Positions 55,281 through 63,566 of a stretch of DNA of 64,000 bases are shown here, one piece after another. The translations under genes and the position numbers were made by a program. The stretch spans positions 62,001 to 126,000 of the forward strand of contig JAMLGU010000001.1 of the NCBI GenBank assembly GCA_023957575.1, read 5' to 3'. The notes below the pieces were generated by a model that saw only the letters and a program-made list of their open reading frames with translations, was not told the DNA's origin and did no database searches. The first letter of the stretch is position 1. Each line of letters starts with the position of its first letter. This stretch comes from Chitinophagaceae bacterium. Lineage in GTDB: Bacteria; Bacteroidota; Bacteroidia; Chitinophagales; Chitinophagaceae.

Positions 55281-55285
55281 AACGG

Positions 55286-55317
55286 CAAAGATACAAAAGT
55301 TTGCAACATGAAATCAA
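55286..55317 (-). promoter_or_regulatory. SRP RNA promoter
   Basis: Minus-strand TATCTTTG (55286-55293) is a full -7 box and is 5 nt before the RNA 5' end. TTG at 55315-55317 is a -33 element with 21-bp spacing. Because the RNA start is fixed by its structure, this promoter calibrates the box-to-start distance for the window. Confidence 0.7.
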
Positions 55318-55370
55318 TAGTTTTCTTTCCGGTTTCAGATTTTTTTATGAATCAAAAAATTTTAATCCCG

Positions 55371-55378
55371 TAATTTTG
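55371..55378 (+). promoter_or_regulatory. -7 box of purF
   Basis: TAATTTTG followed by C, 18 nt before the purF ATG. No clear -33 TTG. Confidence 0.5.
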
Positions 55379-55396
55379 CGCTTTCCTATTTTAGTT

Positions 55397-57244
55397 ATGA
55401 GTGATCCTATCAAACATGAATGTGGCCTGGCTTTTATAAGGCTTCGTAAACCTTTTTCTCATTACCAAAGAGAATACGGAACCGTGATGTGGGGGCTAAA
55501 CAAGCTTTACCTCCTGATGGAAAAGCAGCACAACCGCGGACAGGATGGAGCAGGTATTGCGGCAGTAAAGCTGAACGTGGAACCCGGCTATCCTTACATG
55601 CACCGCATCCGCAGCGCCGAAGAACAAGCAATTCCCAAAATCTTTAAAACCATAGCTACCGAAATAAACGAACTCATAAAATATAATAAAGATATTCCCA
55701 ATCATCCCGGTATGATGAAAGGACATGTGAGATTCATGGGAGAACTGCTTCTTGGTCATCTTAGATATGGCACTCAGGGCCGAAACGGAGAGAAATTCTG
55801 CCATCCTTTTGTCAGATATAATACCATACCGGCATGTAGCCTGGCAATTGCGGGAAACTTCAATCTGGTAAATACAGAAGAACTTTTTGAAAGGATGAAT
55901 ATGGAACCTACAACCTATCAAAAAGAAAGCGATCTGGCAGGAATGGTTGAATTCATTTATCAGAAACTGATTGAAGAAGAAAAAAAATCACCCGAAAAAC
56001 CTGTTATCGTTAAGGTTTTAAAAGAAACAGTACCCGTATTTGATGGCGGCTTCACGGTGGGCGGCCTCACCGGCGATGGTATCGGTTTCGTTTTCAGAGA
56101 TGCGCACGGCATAAGACCTTGTTATTATTACGTAAATGATGAAGTTATCGTTTCGGCCTCCGAAAGAGCCGCTATTCGTACTGCCTTCAACGTGGGCGTT
56201 AACGAGGTGAAAGAGCTGATGCCCGGCGAAGCGCTTGTGGTTTATCAGGATGGAAGTTATGCAATAGAGCAGATTTTGGAGCCCAAAGAAAGAAAAGCCT
56301 GTAGCTTCGAGCGCATTTATTTTTCGAGAGGAAATGATGAGGAAATTTACCGCGAACGCAAAGCATTGGGTTTCAACCTGAGTGAGCAGGTATTAAAAGC
56401 CATTGATTTTGACCTCAGAAATACCATTTTCTCCTATATCCCCAACACCTCCGAAGTGGCATTTCTCGGTCTTCAGAAGGGGATGCAGATGTATCTGAAC
56501 AAAATAAAAGTGGAACGGATTCTTAGCTGGGGAAAAGATTATGACGAAGAAAAGCTAACCGAAATGATAAACAGGCGTATTCGGATGGGAAAGATTACCA
56601 TCAAAGACGTAAAGATGCGCACTTTCATCACCGAAGACTCCAGCCGCAACGAAATGGTGCAACACGTGTATGATGTTACTTACGGTACTGTGAGGCCGGG
56701 GGTAGATACGCTGGTAGTCATTGACGATTCGATTGTGAGGGGTACCACATTGCAGCAGAGCATCATCAAAATGCTGGCCAGGCTCCAACCCAAGAAAATT
56801 ATTATCCTTTCTTCGGCGCCACAAATTCGCTATCCCGACTGTTATGGAATAGACATGAGCAGGTTGGGCGAGTTTGTAGCATTTAATGCAGCAGTAGAAG
56901 CATTGAAAGACAAAGGCAAAGAAAACCTGCTCAATGAACTTTATCATAAATGTAAGGAACTGAAAGAACAGAACCTGCTTCATACCGAAAACGTGGTGAA
57001 GCATCTTTATAAAGGCTCTACTATTATTGAATTGAGCAATAAAATAGCCGAATTGGTAACGCCTCCCGATGTGAAAATACCGGTACAGGTCATTTTTCAA
57101 AGCATTGAAGACCTGCATAAATCATGCCCCAATAATTTGGGAGATTGGTATTTTACCGGCAATTATCCCACACCCGGAGGCAACAGGGTGGTGAACCAGG
57201 CATTTATGAACTACATGGAGGGAAAAAAGAACAGGGCTTATTGA
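55397..57244 (+). CDS. purF: Amidophosphoribosyltransferase, long Bacteroidota form
   Basis: A 615-residue enzyme of the first step of purine synthesis (PRPP plus glutamine to phosphoribosylamine). The N-terminal glutaminase domain starts at Cys9 (HECGLAF), with NRGQDGAG and LLGHLRYGTQGRNG. The phosphoribosyltransferase domain has the PRPP loop TLVVIDDSIVRGTT. It is longer than E. coli PurF, with an insert before the C-terminal domain and a terminal extension. The nucleophile must be exposed by removal of eight residues. The ATG at 55397 follows a -7 box; upstream in-frame codons would run through the promoter. Confidence 0.92.
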   Translation: MSDPIKHECGLAFIRLRKPFSHYQREYGTVMWGLNKLYLLMEKQHNRGQDGAGIAAVKLNVEPGYPYMHRIRSAEEQAIPKIFKTIATEINELIKYNKDIPNHPGMMKGHVRFMGELLLGHLRYGTQGRNGEKFCHPFVRYNTIPACSLAIAGNFNLVNTEELFERMNMEPTTYQKESDLAGMVEFIYQKLIEEEKKSPEKPVIVKVLKETVPVFDGGFTVGGLTGDGIGFVFRDAHGIRPCYYYVNDEVIVSASERAAIRTAFNVGVNEVKELMPGEALVVYQDGSYAIEQILEPKERKACSFERIYFSRGNDEEIYRERKALGFNLSEQVLKAIDFDLRNTIFSYIPNTSEVAFLGLQKGMQMYLNKIKVERILSWGKDYDEEKLTEMINRRIRMGKITIKDVKMRTFITEDSSRNEMVQHVYDVTYGTVRPGVDTLVVIDDSIVRGTTLQQSIIKMLARLQPKKIIILSSAPQIRYPDCYGIDMSRLGEFVAFNAAVEALKDKGKENLLNELYHKCKELKEQNLLHTENVVKHLYKGSTIIELSNKIAELVTPPDVKIPVQVIFQSIEDLHKSCPNNLGDWYFTGNYPTPGGNRVVNQAFMNYMEGKKNRAY

Positions 57245-57272
57245 CTAAAAAATATTAAGGCGCAACCCAATG

Positions 57273-57295
57273 ATTAAAGAAAAATTTTCTTTAAT
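57273..57295 (+). terminator. AT-rich palindrome after purF
   Basis: An AT-only-flanked palindrome (ATTAAAGAAAA mirrored by TTTTCTTTAAT), 28 bp after the stop, followed by a T-rich stretch. Weak terminator candidate. Confidence 0.4.
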
Positions 57296-57322
57296 TTTAT
57301 AAAAACCAACCATAGTCTTAAT

Positions 57323-57808
57323 ATGAAACATCTCATCATTATACGTCATGCAAAAGCGGTGCAACATCTCTTTGGTAATGATATTGACAGAAGCATTACC
57401 GACAAAGGCGAAAAAAATGCACTTCTAATGGCTAAACGCTTGCTGAATGAAGGTTATAAAATCAATAAATTTTTTTCAAGTCCTGCATTAAGAACTAAAC
57501 AAACGACAGCGATTTTTGCACAGGTGCATGGTGTTGAAGAAACAAATATCAGATATTTTGATAAACTTTATTTGGGCGATACGCTTGAATTTAACGAAAC
57601 CATTTCCTGGATTAAACAAAATGTTGATACCCTTGCCATAGTAGCACATAATCCGGGTGTTACCAATTTTACTAACGACAGTACTCATTCGCACATATCA
57701 AGCCTGCCCACCAGTGGCATTGCTATTGTTGAATTAGACATAAATGATTGGGCCGACTTTGAAATGGCACCCAAAAAACTAATAAAAGTACTTACCCCAA
57801 ATGATTAA
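57323..57808 (+). CDS. sixA: SixA-type phosphohistidine phosphatase
   Basis: A 161-residue histidine phosphatase. The catalytic RHA motif is in LIIIRHAKAV, the second Arg in SSPALRTKQT, and the second His in AIVAHNPGVTN. SixA proteins remove phosphate from Hpt domains or the PTS protein NPr. A hybrid kinase with an Hpt-like domain is encoded elsewhere in this window, a possible but unproven substrate. Confidence 0.92.
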   Translation: MKHLIIIRHAKAVQHLFGNDIDRSITDKGEKNALLMAKRLLNEGYKINKFFSSPALRTKQTTAIFAQVHGVEETNIRYFDKLYLGDTLEFNETISWIKQNVDTLAIVAHNPGVTNFTNDSTHSHISSLPTSGIAIVELDINDWADFEMAPKKLIKVLTPND

Positions 57809-57860
57809 AGCCGGAGTTGCGTATAATTGAATTATCTTTATCATTTTACATTTACTGCCC

Positions 57861-58014
57861 AAATTCCAAATCCCAAATTCCAAATTCCAAATCTTAAATC
57901 TTAAATCTCAAATCTCAAATCTCAAATTCCAAATCTCAAATCTCAAATCTCAAATCTCAAATCTCAAATCTCAAATTCCAAATCTCAAATCTTAAATCTT
58001 AAATCTTAAATCCC
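57861..58014 (+). repeat. Heptamer tandem repeat, 22 units
   Basis: Twenty-two uninterrupted 7-bp units with consensus AAATCTC. Variants are AAATTCC, AAATCTT and AAATCCC; the first three bases never change. The array ends 21 bp before the tyrosine phosphatase ATG, so the -33 position of that promoter lies inside the repeat. Confidence 0.97.
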
Positions 58015-58023
58015 AATAGGCTT

Positions 58024-58031
58024 TATCTTTG
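58024..58031 (+). promoter_or_regulatory. -7 box of the tyrosine phosphatase gene
   Basis: TATCTTTG followed by C, ending exactly 4 nt before the ATG. By the SRP RNA calibration the mRNA would start at or beside the A of the ATG. The upstream promoter half is repeat DNA without a TTG at the expected place. Confidence 0.5.
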
Positions 58032-58035
58032 CCCG

Positions 58036-58497
58036 ATGAAGATTTTAATGGTATGCCTGGGCAATATTTGCAGAAGCCCGTTGGCAGAAGGGATTTTACA
58101 GAACAAAATAAAAGAAGCAGGTTTGGACTGGCAGGTGGATAGCGCCGGTACCAACGGCTATCATGTAGGCGAAGCACCGCACAGGCTTTCTCAAAAAGTA
58201 GCCCGGCTGCACGGAATTGATATCAGCAATCAACGTGCTCGGAATTTTTCACCCACTGATTTTCAGAAATTTGATAAGATTTATGCAATGGCTGATGATG
58301 TGATTGATGAAATCAAACACATTGCCAAAGATAAGTTTGACTCCTCAAAGGTGGATTTAATAATGAATGAACTGTATCCGGGCGAGGGCTTGGATGTATT
58401 TGACCCCTGGTATGGCGGCGAAGACGGATACCATGAAGTATATGACATGATAAATGCCGCCTGCGATGCAATCATAAACAACATTAATAAAAAATAA
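58036..58497 (+). CDS. Low-molecular-weight protein tyrosine phosphatase
   Basis: A 153-residue phosphatase with the P-loop CLGNICRS (Cys7-x5-Arg13-Ser) and the catalytic Asp in DPWYGGEDGYHEVYD. Such enzymes dephosphorylate bacterial tyrosine kinases of polysaccharide export, or other phosphotyrosine proteins. No cognate kinase is in the window. It follows a heptamer repeat array and may be leaderless. hisS is 49 bp downstream. Confidence 0.96.
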   Translation: MKILMVCLGNICRSPLAEGILQNKIKEAGLDWQVDSAGTNGYHVGEAPHRLSQKVARLHGIDISNQRARNFSPTDFQKFDKIYAMADDVIDEIKHIAKDKFDSSKVDLIMNELYPGEGLDVFDPWYGGEDGYHEVYDMINAACDAIINNINKK

Positions 58498-58510
58498 AAT
58501 TTCCCGATAC

Positions 58511-58534
58511 GCCCCTCTTCGGATGGAAAGGGGC
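58511..58534 (+). other. GC-rich hairpin before hisS
   Basis: GCCCCT and AGGGGC form a 6-bp stem with a 12-nt loop (58511-58516 with 58529-58534), 12 nt before the hisS ATG. It stands out in AT-rich DNA and could hide or expose the start region. Confidence 0.35.
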
Positions 58535-58546
58535 CGGAATGACACG

Positions 58547-59920
58547 ATGAAACCAACAATACCACAAGGAACCAGAGATTTTGATGCGGCCACAGTCCGC
58601 AAACGCAATTATATTTTCAATACCATCAGAAACGTGTTTGAACTGTACGGCTTTCAGCCCTTGGAAACACCGGCAATGGAAAACTTAGATACGCTGATGG
58701 GGAAATATGGCGAAGAAGGCGACAAGCTGATTTTTAAAATTTTGAACAACGGCCTCGACAATCCTTCAAAAGCCGAAAAAATTCAGGAAGGTTTTAAAAA
58801 GATAACCGAAGGAAAAAGCAGCAAAGACATTACCGAAAGGGCTTTGCGCTACGACCTCACCATTCCCTTTGCCCGCTATGTAGCCATGAACTACAATCAG
58901 CTTTCCATGCCCTTTAAGCGTTACCAGATGCAGCCGGTGTGGCGTGCCGACCGACCGCAGAAAGGCAGGTACCGCGAGTTTTATCAGTGCGATGCCGATG
59001 TGGTAGGCAGCAGATCGCTCATCAATGAACTGGAGTTGGTTCAAATTTATTCCACCGTTTTTGAAAACCTGAACGTGCCGGTAGAAATCAGAATCAACAA
59101 CCGAAAAATATTGGCAGCCCTGGCAATGCTTTGCGGCAGCGCAGAAGATTCCGGTCGAATGATGGACATTACCATTGCCATCGACAAATTGGATAAAATA
59201 GGCATCGAAAAAGTAAAAGAAGAATTACTCGGGCGCGGATTAAATGGCGACCAGATAAAAACAATCGAATCTTTCTTAAACATCACGGGAAGCAATGAAG
59301 AAAAAATAGTCGAGTTAAGAAAACTTTTTGACGGCAACACAACCGGTCTGGAAGGCATTGAGGAACTGAACTACATCATCTCTCATCTCACCAATCTCGG
59401 TTCTCCGCTTTTAATTGACTGCACACTGGCGCGCGGCCTTAACTATTACACCGGCACCATCATAGAAGTAAAAGCCCAAAATGTTCAGATTGGTAGCATA
59501 GGCGGTGGCGGACGTTATGACGACCTCACCGGCCTTTTTGGAGTGCCCAATGTGCCGGGCGTAGGTATTTCCTTCGGCGTTGACCGGATTTATGACGTGC
59601 TTACCGAGCTAAACCGCTTTCCTGCCGATGTTTCATCGGGTACGCGTGTATTGTTTTTTAACTTAGGGGTTGAAGAGTCGGAAAAAGCATTTGAGCTGAT
59701 GCAGCAGCTAAGACGGGCAGGAGTGAGTTGTGAGCTGTTTCATGAAAATACTAAATTCGACAAACAGTTCAAATATGCAGAAAAAAAAGCCATTCCTTTT
59801 GTGGCAATATTAGGGAGTAAAGAGCTTCAGGAAAAAATGATCAATGTAAAGAATTTATCTACCGGCGAACAAGTGCAATTGGGTTTTGATGATTTTGTCC
59901 GCTTTGATTTCAACACATAA
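58547..59920 (+). CDS. hisS: Histidyl-tRNA synthetase
   Basis: A 457-residue class II synthetase charging tRNA-His. The opening is PTIPQGTRDFD. Motif 2 is in GRYREFYQCDADV. The histidine-specific segments are ARGLNYYTGTIIE and GGGGRYDDLTG. Motif 3 is GVGISFGVDRIYDVL, and a C-terminal anticodon domain follows. The ATG at 58547 is the family start; a GTG/ATG further up would lie in the hairpin. Confidence 0.98.
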   Translation: MKPTIPQGTRDFDAATVRKRNYIFNTIRNVFELYGFQPLETPAMENLDTLMGKYGEEGDKLIFKILNNGLDNPSKAEKIQEGFKKITEGKSSKDITERALRYDLTIPFARYVAMNYNQLSMPFKRYQMQPVWRADRPQKGRYREFYQCDADVVGSRSLINELELVQIYSTVFENLNVPVEIRINNRKILAALAMLCGSAEDSGRMMDITIAIDKLDKIGIEKVKEELLGRGLNGDQIKTIESFLNITGSNEEKIVELRKLFDGNTTGLEGIEELNYIISHLTNLGSPLLIDCTLARGLNYYTGTIIEVKAQNVQIGSIGGGGRYDDLTGLFGVPNVPGVGISFGVDRIYDVLTELNRFPADVSSGTRVLFFNLGVEESEKAFELMQQLRRAGVSCELFHENTKFDKQFKYAEKKAIPFVAILGSKELQEKMINVKNLSTGEQVQLGFDDFVRFDFNT

Positions 59921-59954
59921 ATATAATAATACATTCATTTTTAAAACTTGGTAT

Positions 59955-61616
59955 ATGAAAAACAAAGTTTTATTATTTAGCAGTTTATTTCTGGCGTTTT
60001 TATTTTCATCATGCAATAGAGGAGGCAAAACCGGATTGCTGGTTCCTAAAGACGCAGGATTGGTAATACAGGTGGACATTTCTTCATTATCATCCAAACT
60101 CAGTTGGCAGGAAATAAAAGAAACTGCCTGGTTTGGCGAAGCTCAAAAGCAAATTAAAGATTCTTTTGCACTAAAACTGTTAAACGACCCTTCCAACTCG
60201 GGAATTGACACTGAGGGAAGTCTTGTTTTTTTCTTAAAGAAAAGCGGAAACAGCGGTTATGCAGCCATTCAGGGTAAACTAAAGGATGCTGAAAAATTTT
60301 CTCTTATGGTAAAAAATATAGACAAAGAAAGCATCACGATTGAAAAGGATGGTAATTTTAGTTTTGCAAAAAACGCTAAATCCGAAGATGCCGTTTTATA
60401 TTTTACCGACAAAATATTTGTATTCACGGCAGATGCTTCTGAAATGTATAAAAGCATGAGCCGGGGGCAGGCAGTTAACAAATTTGGCATGGACAGTCTG
60501 AAATATTTTGCAAAAACCACTTTAAGTTTAAAAGGCAGCGATTTGCTGGACAGCGACAAACGGTTTGCTGACCTGATTGCCGATAAGGCCGATATGCACT
60601 ACTGGATGAATACCGGCAATCTCTACGGCGGAATGATGGGAGGCCTATTTAATATGATGAAACTGAGCGCACTGCTTGAAGACAATATTTCTACCGGGAA
60701 AATGAACTTCGAAAATGGTAAAATTGTTGCAGAAACTAAGCAGCTTTATAATAAGGAAATCAGCGCCCTGCTTAAAAAATACTCCGGTAAGGAAGTGGGC
60801 GATGAGCTGCTTTCGCGCCTGCCCGAAGGAGATGTGTTGGCAGCTTTTGGTATGAATTTTAATCCTGAATTATCAAAAGAAATATTAAAACTGATTGGCG
60901 TAGATGGAATTGTAAATGGCGCTCTTGGCCAGGCCGGATTAAATATTGACGATTTTATAAAATCCTCCAAAGGCGATATGGCTTTTGCACTTACCAATTT
61001 TGCAATGAAAGAATCGCCGGCCACTGTAACCTTAGATGACGGTCAGGAGATTGCCTATCAAAAAGAAAAGCCCGATTTCAAATTCGTTTTTGGCGCTTCG
61101 GTTAATGATAAAACCGCTTTTCAAAAAATAGTTAACGCAGCAGATAGTTTCTTCAAAGATAAAGACAAAGCAGTAGCTGATTCTTCAAATGGGTTTAAGA
61201 CTAAGCAACAGGACCAGTGGTTTGCATTGGGTTCTTCACAGGAAGAAATAGATGCGTTTTTGAAAGGAGGTAAAAAGCCCGCTTATGCCGGAATTTTTAA
61301 AGGTCATAATTTTGGCGGATTTGTGGATCTTCAAAAAATCATTCAACTTGCTTCAGCCAACAGCAAGGACAGCGCCTCCAAAAAGATGTCGCAAATTTCG
61401 GGTTCCTTCTGGAAAAATATTGTGGTTTCCGGCGATTTGAAAAATGGCGAAGCAAATTCCAGATTTGAAATAAACTTAATGGATGGCAGCAGCAATTCAT
61501 TAAAACAACTCAATAAATATATGGACCAGATGTACTCGGCAATGCCTAAGAACGATTTTCAGGAATTTGAGGCAATGGATACCACTTCAAATTTGCCTAC
61601 CGAAATTCATAAATAA
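59955..61616 (+). CDS. DUF4836 lipoprotein
   Basis: A 553-residue lipoprotein with a lipobox (AFLFSSC) near residue 19. The mature protein opens with LLVPKDAGLVIQVDISSLSSKLSW, the DUF4836 pattern, followed by repeated alpha/beta segments including LKGSDLLDSDKRFADLI and LPEGDVLAAFGMNF. Function unknown; the family is almost restricted to Bacteroidota. The ATG at 59955 gives the signal peptide; upstream in-frame codons overlap hisS. Confidence 0.88.
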   Translation: MKNKVLLFSSLFLAFLFSSCNRGGKTGLLVPKDAGLVIQVDISSLSSKLSWQEIKETAWFGEAQKQIKDSFALKLLNDPSNSGIDTEGSLVFFLKKSGNSGYAAIQGKLKDAEKFSLMVKNIDKESITIEKDGNFSFAKNAKSEDAVLYFTDKIFVFTADASEMYKSMSRGQAVNKFGMDSLKYFAKTTLSLKGSDLLDSDKRFADLIADKADMHYWMNTGNLYGGMMGGLFNMMKLSALLEDNISTGKMNFENGKIVAETKQLYNKEISALLKKYSGKEVGDELLSRLPEGDVLAAFGMNFNPELSKEILKLIGVDGIVNGALGQAGLNIDDFIKSSKGDMAFALTNFAMKESPATVTLDDGQEIAYQKEKPDFKFVFGASVNDKTAFQKIVNAADSFFKDKDKAVADSSNGFKTKQQDQWFALGSSQEEIDAFLKGGKKPAYAGIFKGHNFGGFVDLQKIIQLASANSKDSASKKMSQISGSFWKNIVVSGDLKNGEANSRFEINLMDGSSNSLKQLNKYMDQMYSAMPKNDFQEFEAMDTTSNLPTEIHK

Positions 61617-61719
61617 GGTTACGTTTTCAAAATAATTGAGTACGAGGCCATATCTATAATGAGTAATATTTTTAATATAGACTATAGGAAAAATGTTGAA
61701 GAAAGATTAGTAAACGGAA

Positions 61720-62361
61720 ATGCAATTAACGCTTAAAAATATTTTACCCACTTATTTTGAGCAGGGCCGAAAGCAAAACTCGGGCATCTGGGGAAAGGAC
61801 TTGCATTTTTCAAATGGCGACCTCATTAAAATTGTAGCGCCCTCAGGAACAGGAAAAACCTCATTGATTCATTTTTTGTATCGGATGCGGATTGATTTCG
61901 AAGGTTCCATTTTTTATGACAATAAGCCGCTGAAACATTTTTCAAACGAAGAAATTGCAAATCTCCGTAGGAATCAACTAAGCGTGGTTTTGCAGGATAT
62001 GCGGCTTTTTGGCGAACAGACGCTTTTTCAAAACCTGGAAATAAAAAGACAACTCAATCCTTTTCATCCTCCCGAAAAAATTGCGGAAATGGCAGAGCGG
62101 CTTGGCATAGCCACACGGTTGAATGCCCCTGCAAAAAACTGCTCCTATGGCGAGCAACAAAGGGCTGTCATCATCAGGGCCTTGCTGCAGCCATTTGATT
62201 TTTTGCTGATGGATGAGCCTTTCAGCCATTTAGACGAAGCCAATGCCCGCAAAGCAATGGAACTGATTATGGAAGAAGTGCAGCTTCGCCGGGCCGGTGT
62301 TATTTTTGCCGAACTGGAACGGGTTGATTTTTTCCCTGCCACACAATTCATTCATTTATAA
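61720..62361 (+). CDS. ABC transporter ATPase lacking the switch histidine
   Basis: A 213-residue ATP-binding subunit of a MacB/LolD-like exporter. It has Walker A APSGTGKTS, Q-loop VVLQDMR, a divergent signature CSYGEQQR in place of LSGGQ, Walker B FLLMDEP and D-loop SHLDEAN. The H-loop position reads VIFAELERVDF, so the His that normally follows the beta strand is absent. The C-terminus stops soon after. It probably energises the permease encoded 8 bp downstream, perhaps with weak hydrolysis. Confidence 0.9.
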   Translation: MQLTLKNILPTYFEQGRKQNSGIWGKDLHFSNGDLIKIVAPSGTGKTSLIHFLYRMRIDFEGSIFYDNKPLKHFSNEEIANLRRNQLSVVLQDMRLFGEQTLFQNLEIKRQLNPFHPPEKIAEMAERLGIATRLNAPAKNCSYGEQQRAVIIRALLQPFDFLLMDEPFSHLDEANARKAMELIMEEVQLRRAGVIFAELERVDFFPATQFIHL

Positions 62362-62369
62362 ATAAATAC

Positions 62370-63566
62370 GTGTCATTATCCTACAAACCCATACAGCCGC
62401 TTCTGCAAACTTCGGGCAATGCCTCTTCCCGATGGTTCTCGTATATTGGTTTGGGTGTAGGCGTATTGCTGCTGTTATGCTCGGTGCAGATGTTTGTAAA
62501 CATACAAAAATTATTGAAAGAAGGCAGCATCCGAAAAGACGGCCATGATTATGTGTCCATCACCAAAATTATTACTAACGAAACAATGGGTCAGCCGGAG
62601 AAAAACCTGTTTCACGAACCGGATATTGAAGACGTAAAAAAGCAGCCGTTTATTGAAGGTGTGTCGCCTTTAATTTCAAACGATTTCAGGGTAAAACTCA
62701 GCGCCGGTAATATGCTGCCCTTCAGCACAGACATGTTTTTGGAAAGCCTTGACAATGCTTTTATTGATACCATTCCGCCCAACTTTCAATGGCAGCCGGG
62801 GCAACAGGAAATACCGCTGATTCTTTCTTCCGATTTTCTTGAAATTTATAATGTATTTGCCCCCGGGCAGGGCCTGCCGCAGGTTTCCAAAGAAACGGCA
62901 ATGGGCATTCCTGTGCAGATTACCTGCTATGGCAGGGCCTTTGAAGAAAATCAATTTTCCGGTCGAATCGTTGCCTTCAGCGACAGGGTCAATTCGGTAT
63001 TGGTTCCCAAAAGTTTTTTATTATGGGCCAATGAGCAGTTTGGCAACAAAACCACCCTTCAGGCCAGTCGTCTGTTTTTGAAGCTCAAAGATGCCAATGA
63101 TCCGCAACTCATTCAATATTTGGATGCCAAAGGATATAAAATCAACCGCGACAAAACACTGCTGGGGCGCAATAAGATCATTTTGCAGGCTATTTTTTCG
63201 GGGTTAGGTGTTTTTGGAATTCTGGTAGTCATTCTGGCGTTGATGCTTTTTTCGTTTTATCTGCAGTTGGTGATTGCGCGCAGCAAAGAAAGCCTTCAGT
63301 TATTGCTCACGCTGGGATACTCGCCGCGATGGTTGAGCAAAAATGTATCAGGAAAATTCATCCCTGTATATGTGTTTATAGTGTTAGCAGCGCTTGGCTG
63401 CACCCAAATCATACAATGGGCATTTCACCGGTTTGTAATGTTCGGCCGCCCCGAGCTTTCTTCCTTTGTACACTGGTTGGTGCTGCTGATTGCCGTTTCA
63501 TTAATTGCACTTTCTGCCACCGTCAATTACAGGATGGTAAAAGGACTTTTGAATAAATTATATTAG
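62370..63566 (+). CDS. ABC transporter permease, FtsX/MacB type
   Basis: A 398-residue permease. One N-terminal helix (about residues 25-46), a large extracytoplasmic domain (about 50-270) and three C-terminal helices (about 275-300, 325-348 and 370-392) give the MacB/LolC topology. The start is GTG at 62370, 8 bp after the ATPase stop. Such systems move lipoproteins, peptides or lipids across the periplasm. No MacA-like adaptor is nearby, so the substrate is open. Confidence 0.88.
   Translation: MSLSYKPIQPLLQTSGNASSRWFSYIGLGVGVLLLLCSVQMFVNIQKLLKEGSIRKDGHDYVSITKIITNETMGQPEKNLFHEPDIEDVKKQPFIEGVSPLISNDFRVKLSAGNMLPFSTDMFLESLDNAFIDTIPPNFQWQPGQQEIPLILSSDFLEIYNVFAPGQGLPQVSKETAMGIPVQITCYGRAFEENQFSGRIVAFSDRVNSVLVPKSFLLWANEQFGNKTTLQASRLFLKLKDANDPQLIQYLDAKGYKINRDKTLLGRNKIILQAIFSGLGVFGILVVILALMLFSFYLQLVIARSKESLQLLLTLGYSPRWLSKNVSGKFIPVYVFIVLAALGCTQIIQWAFHRFVMFGRPELSSFVHWLVLLIAVSLIALSATVNYRMVKGLLNKLY

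Noticed and set aside
56555..57118. 187-codon frame antisense to purF
   Set aside because: A shadow frame; purF coding is continuous and conserved.
57861..58014. Heptamer array considered as a CRISPR array
   Set aside because: The units are only 7 bp with no spacers, and no cas genes are present.
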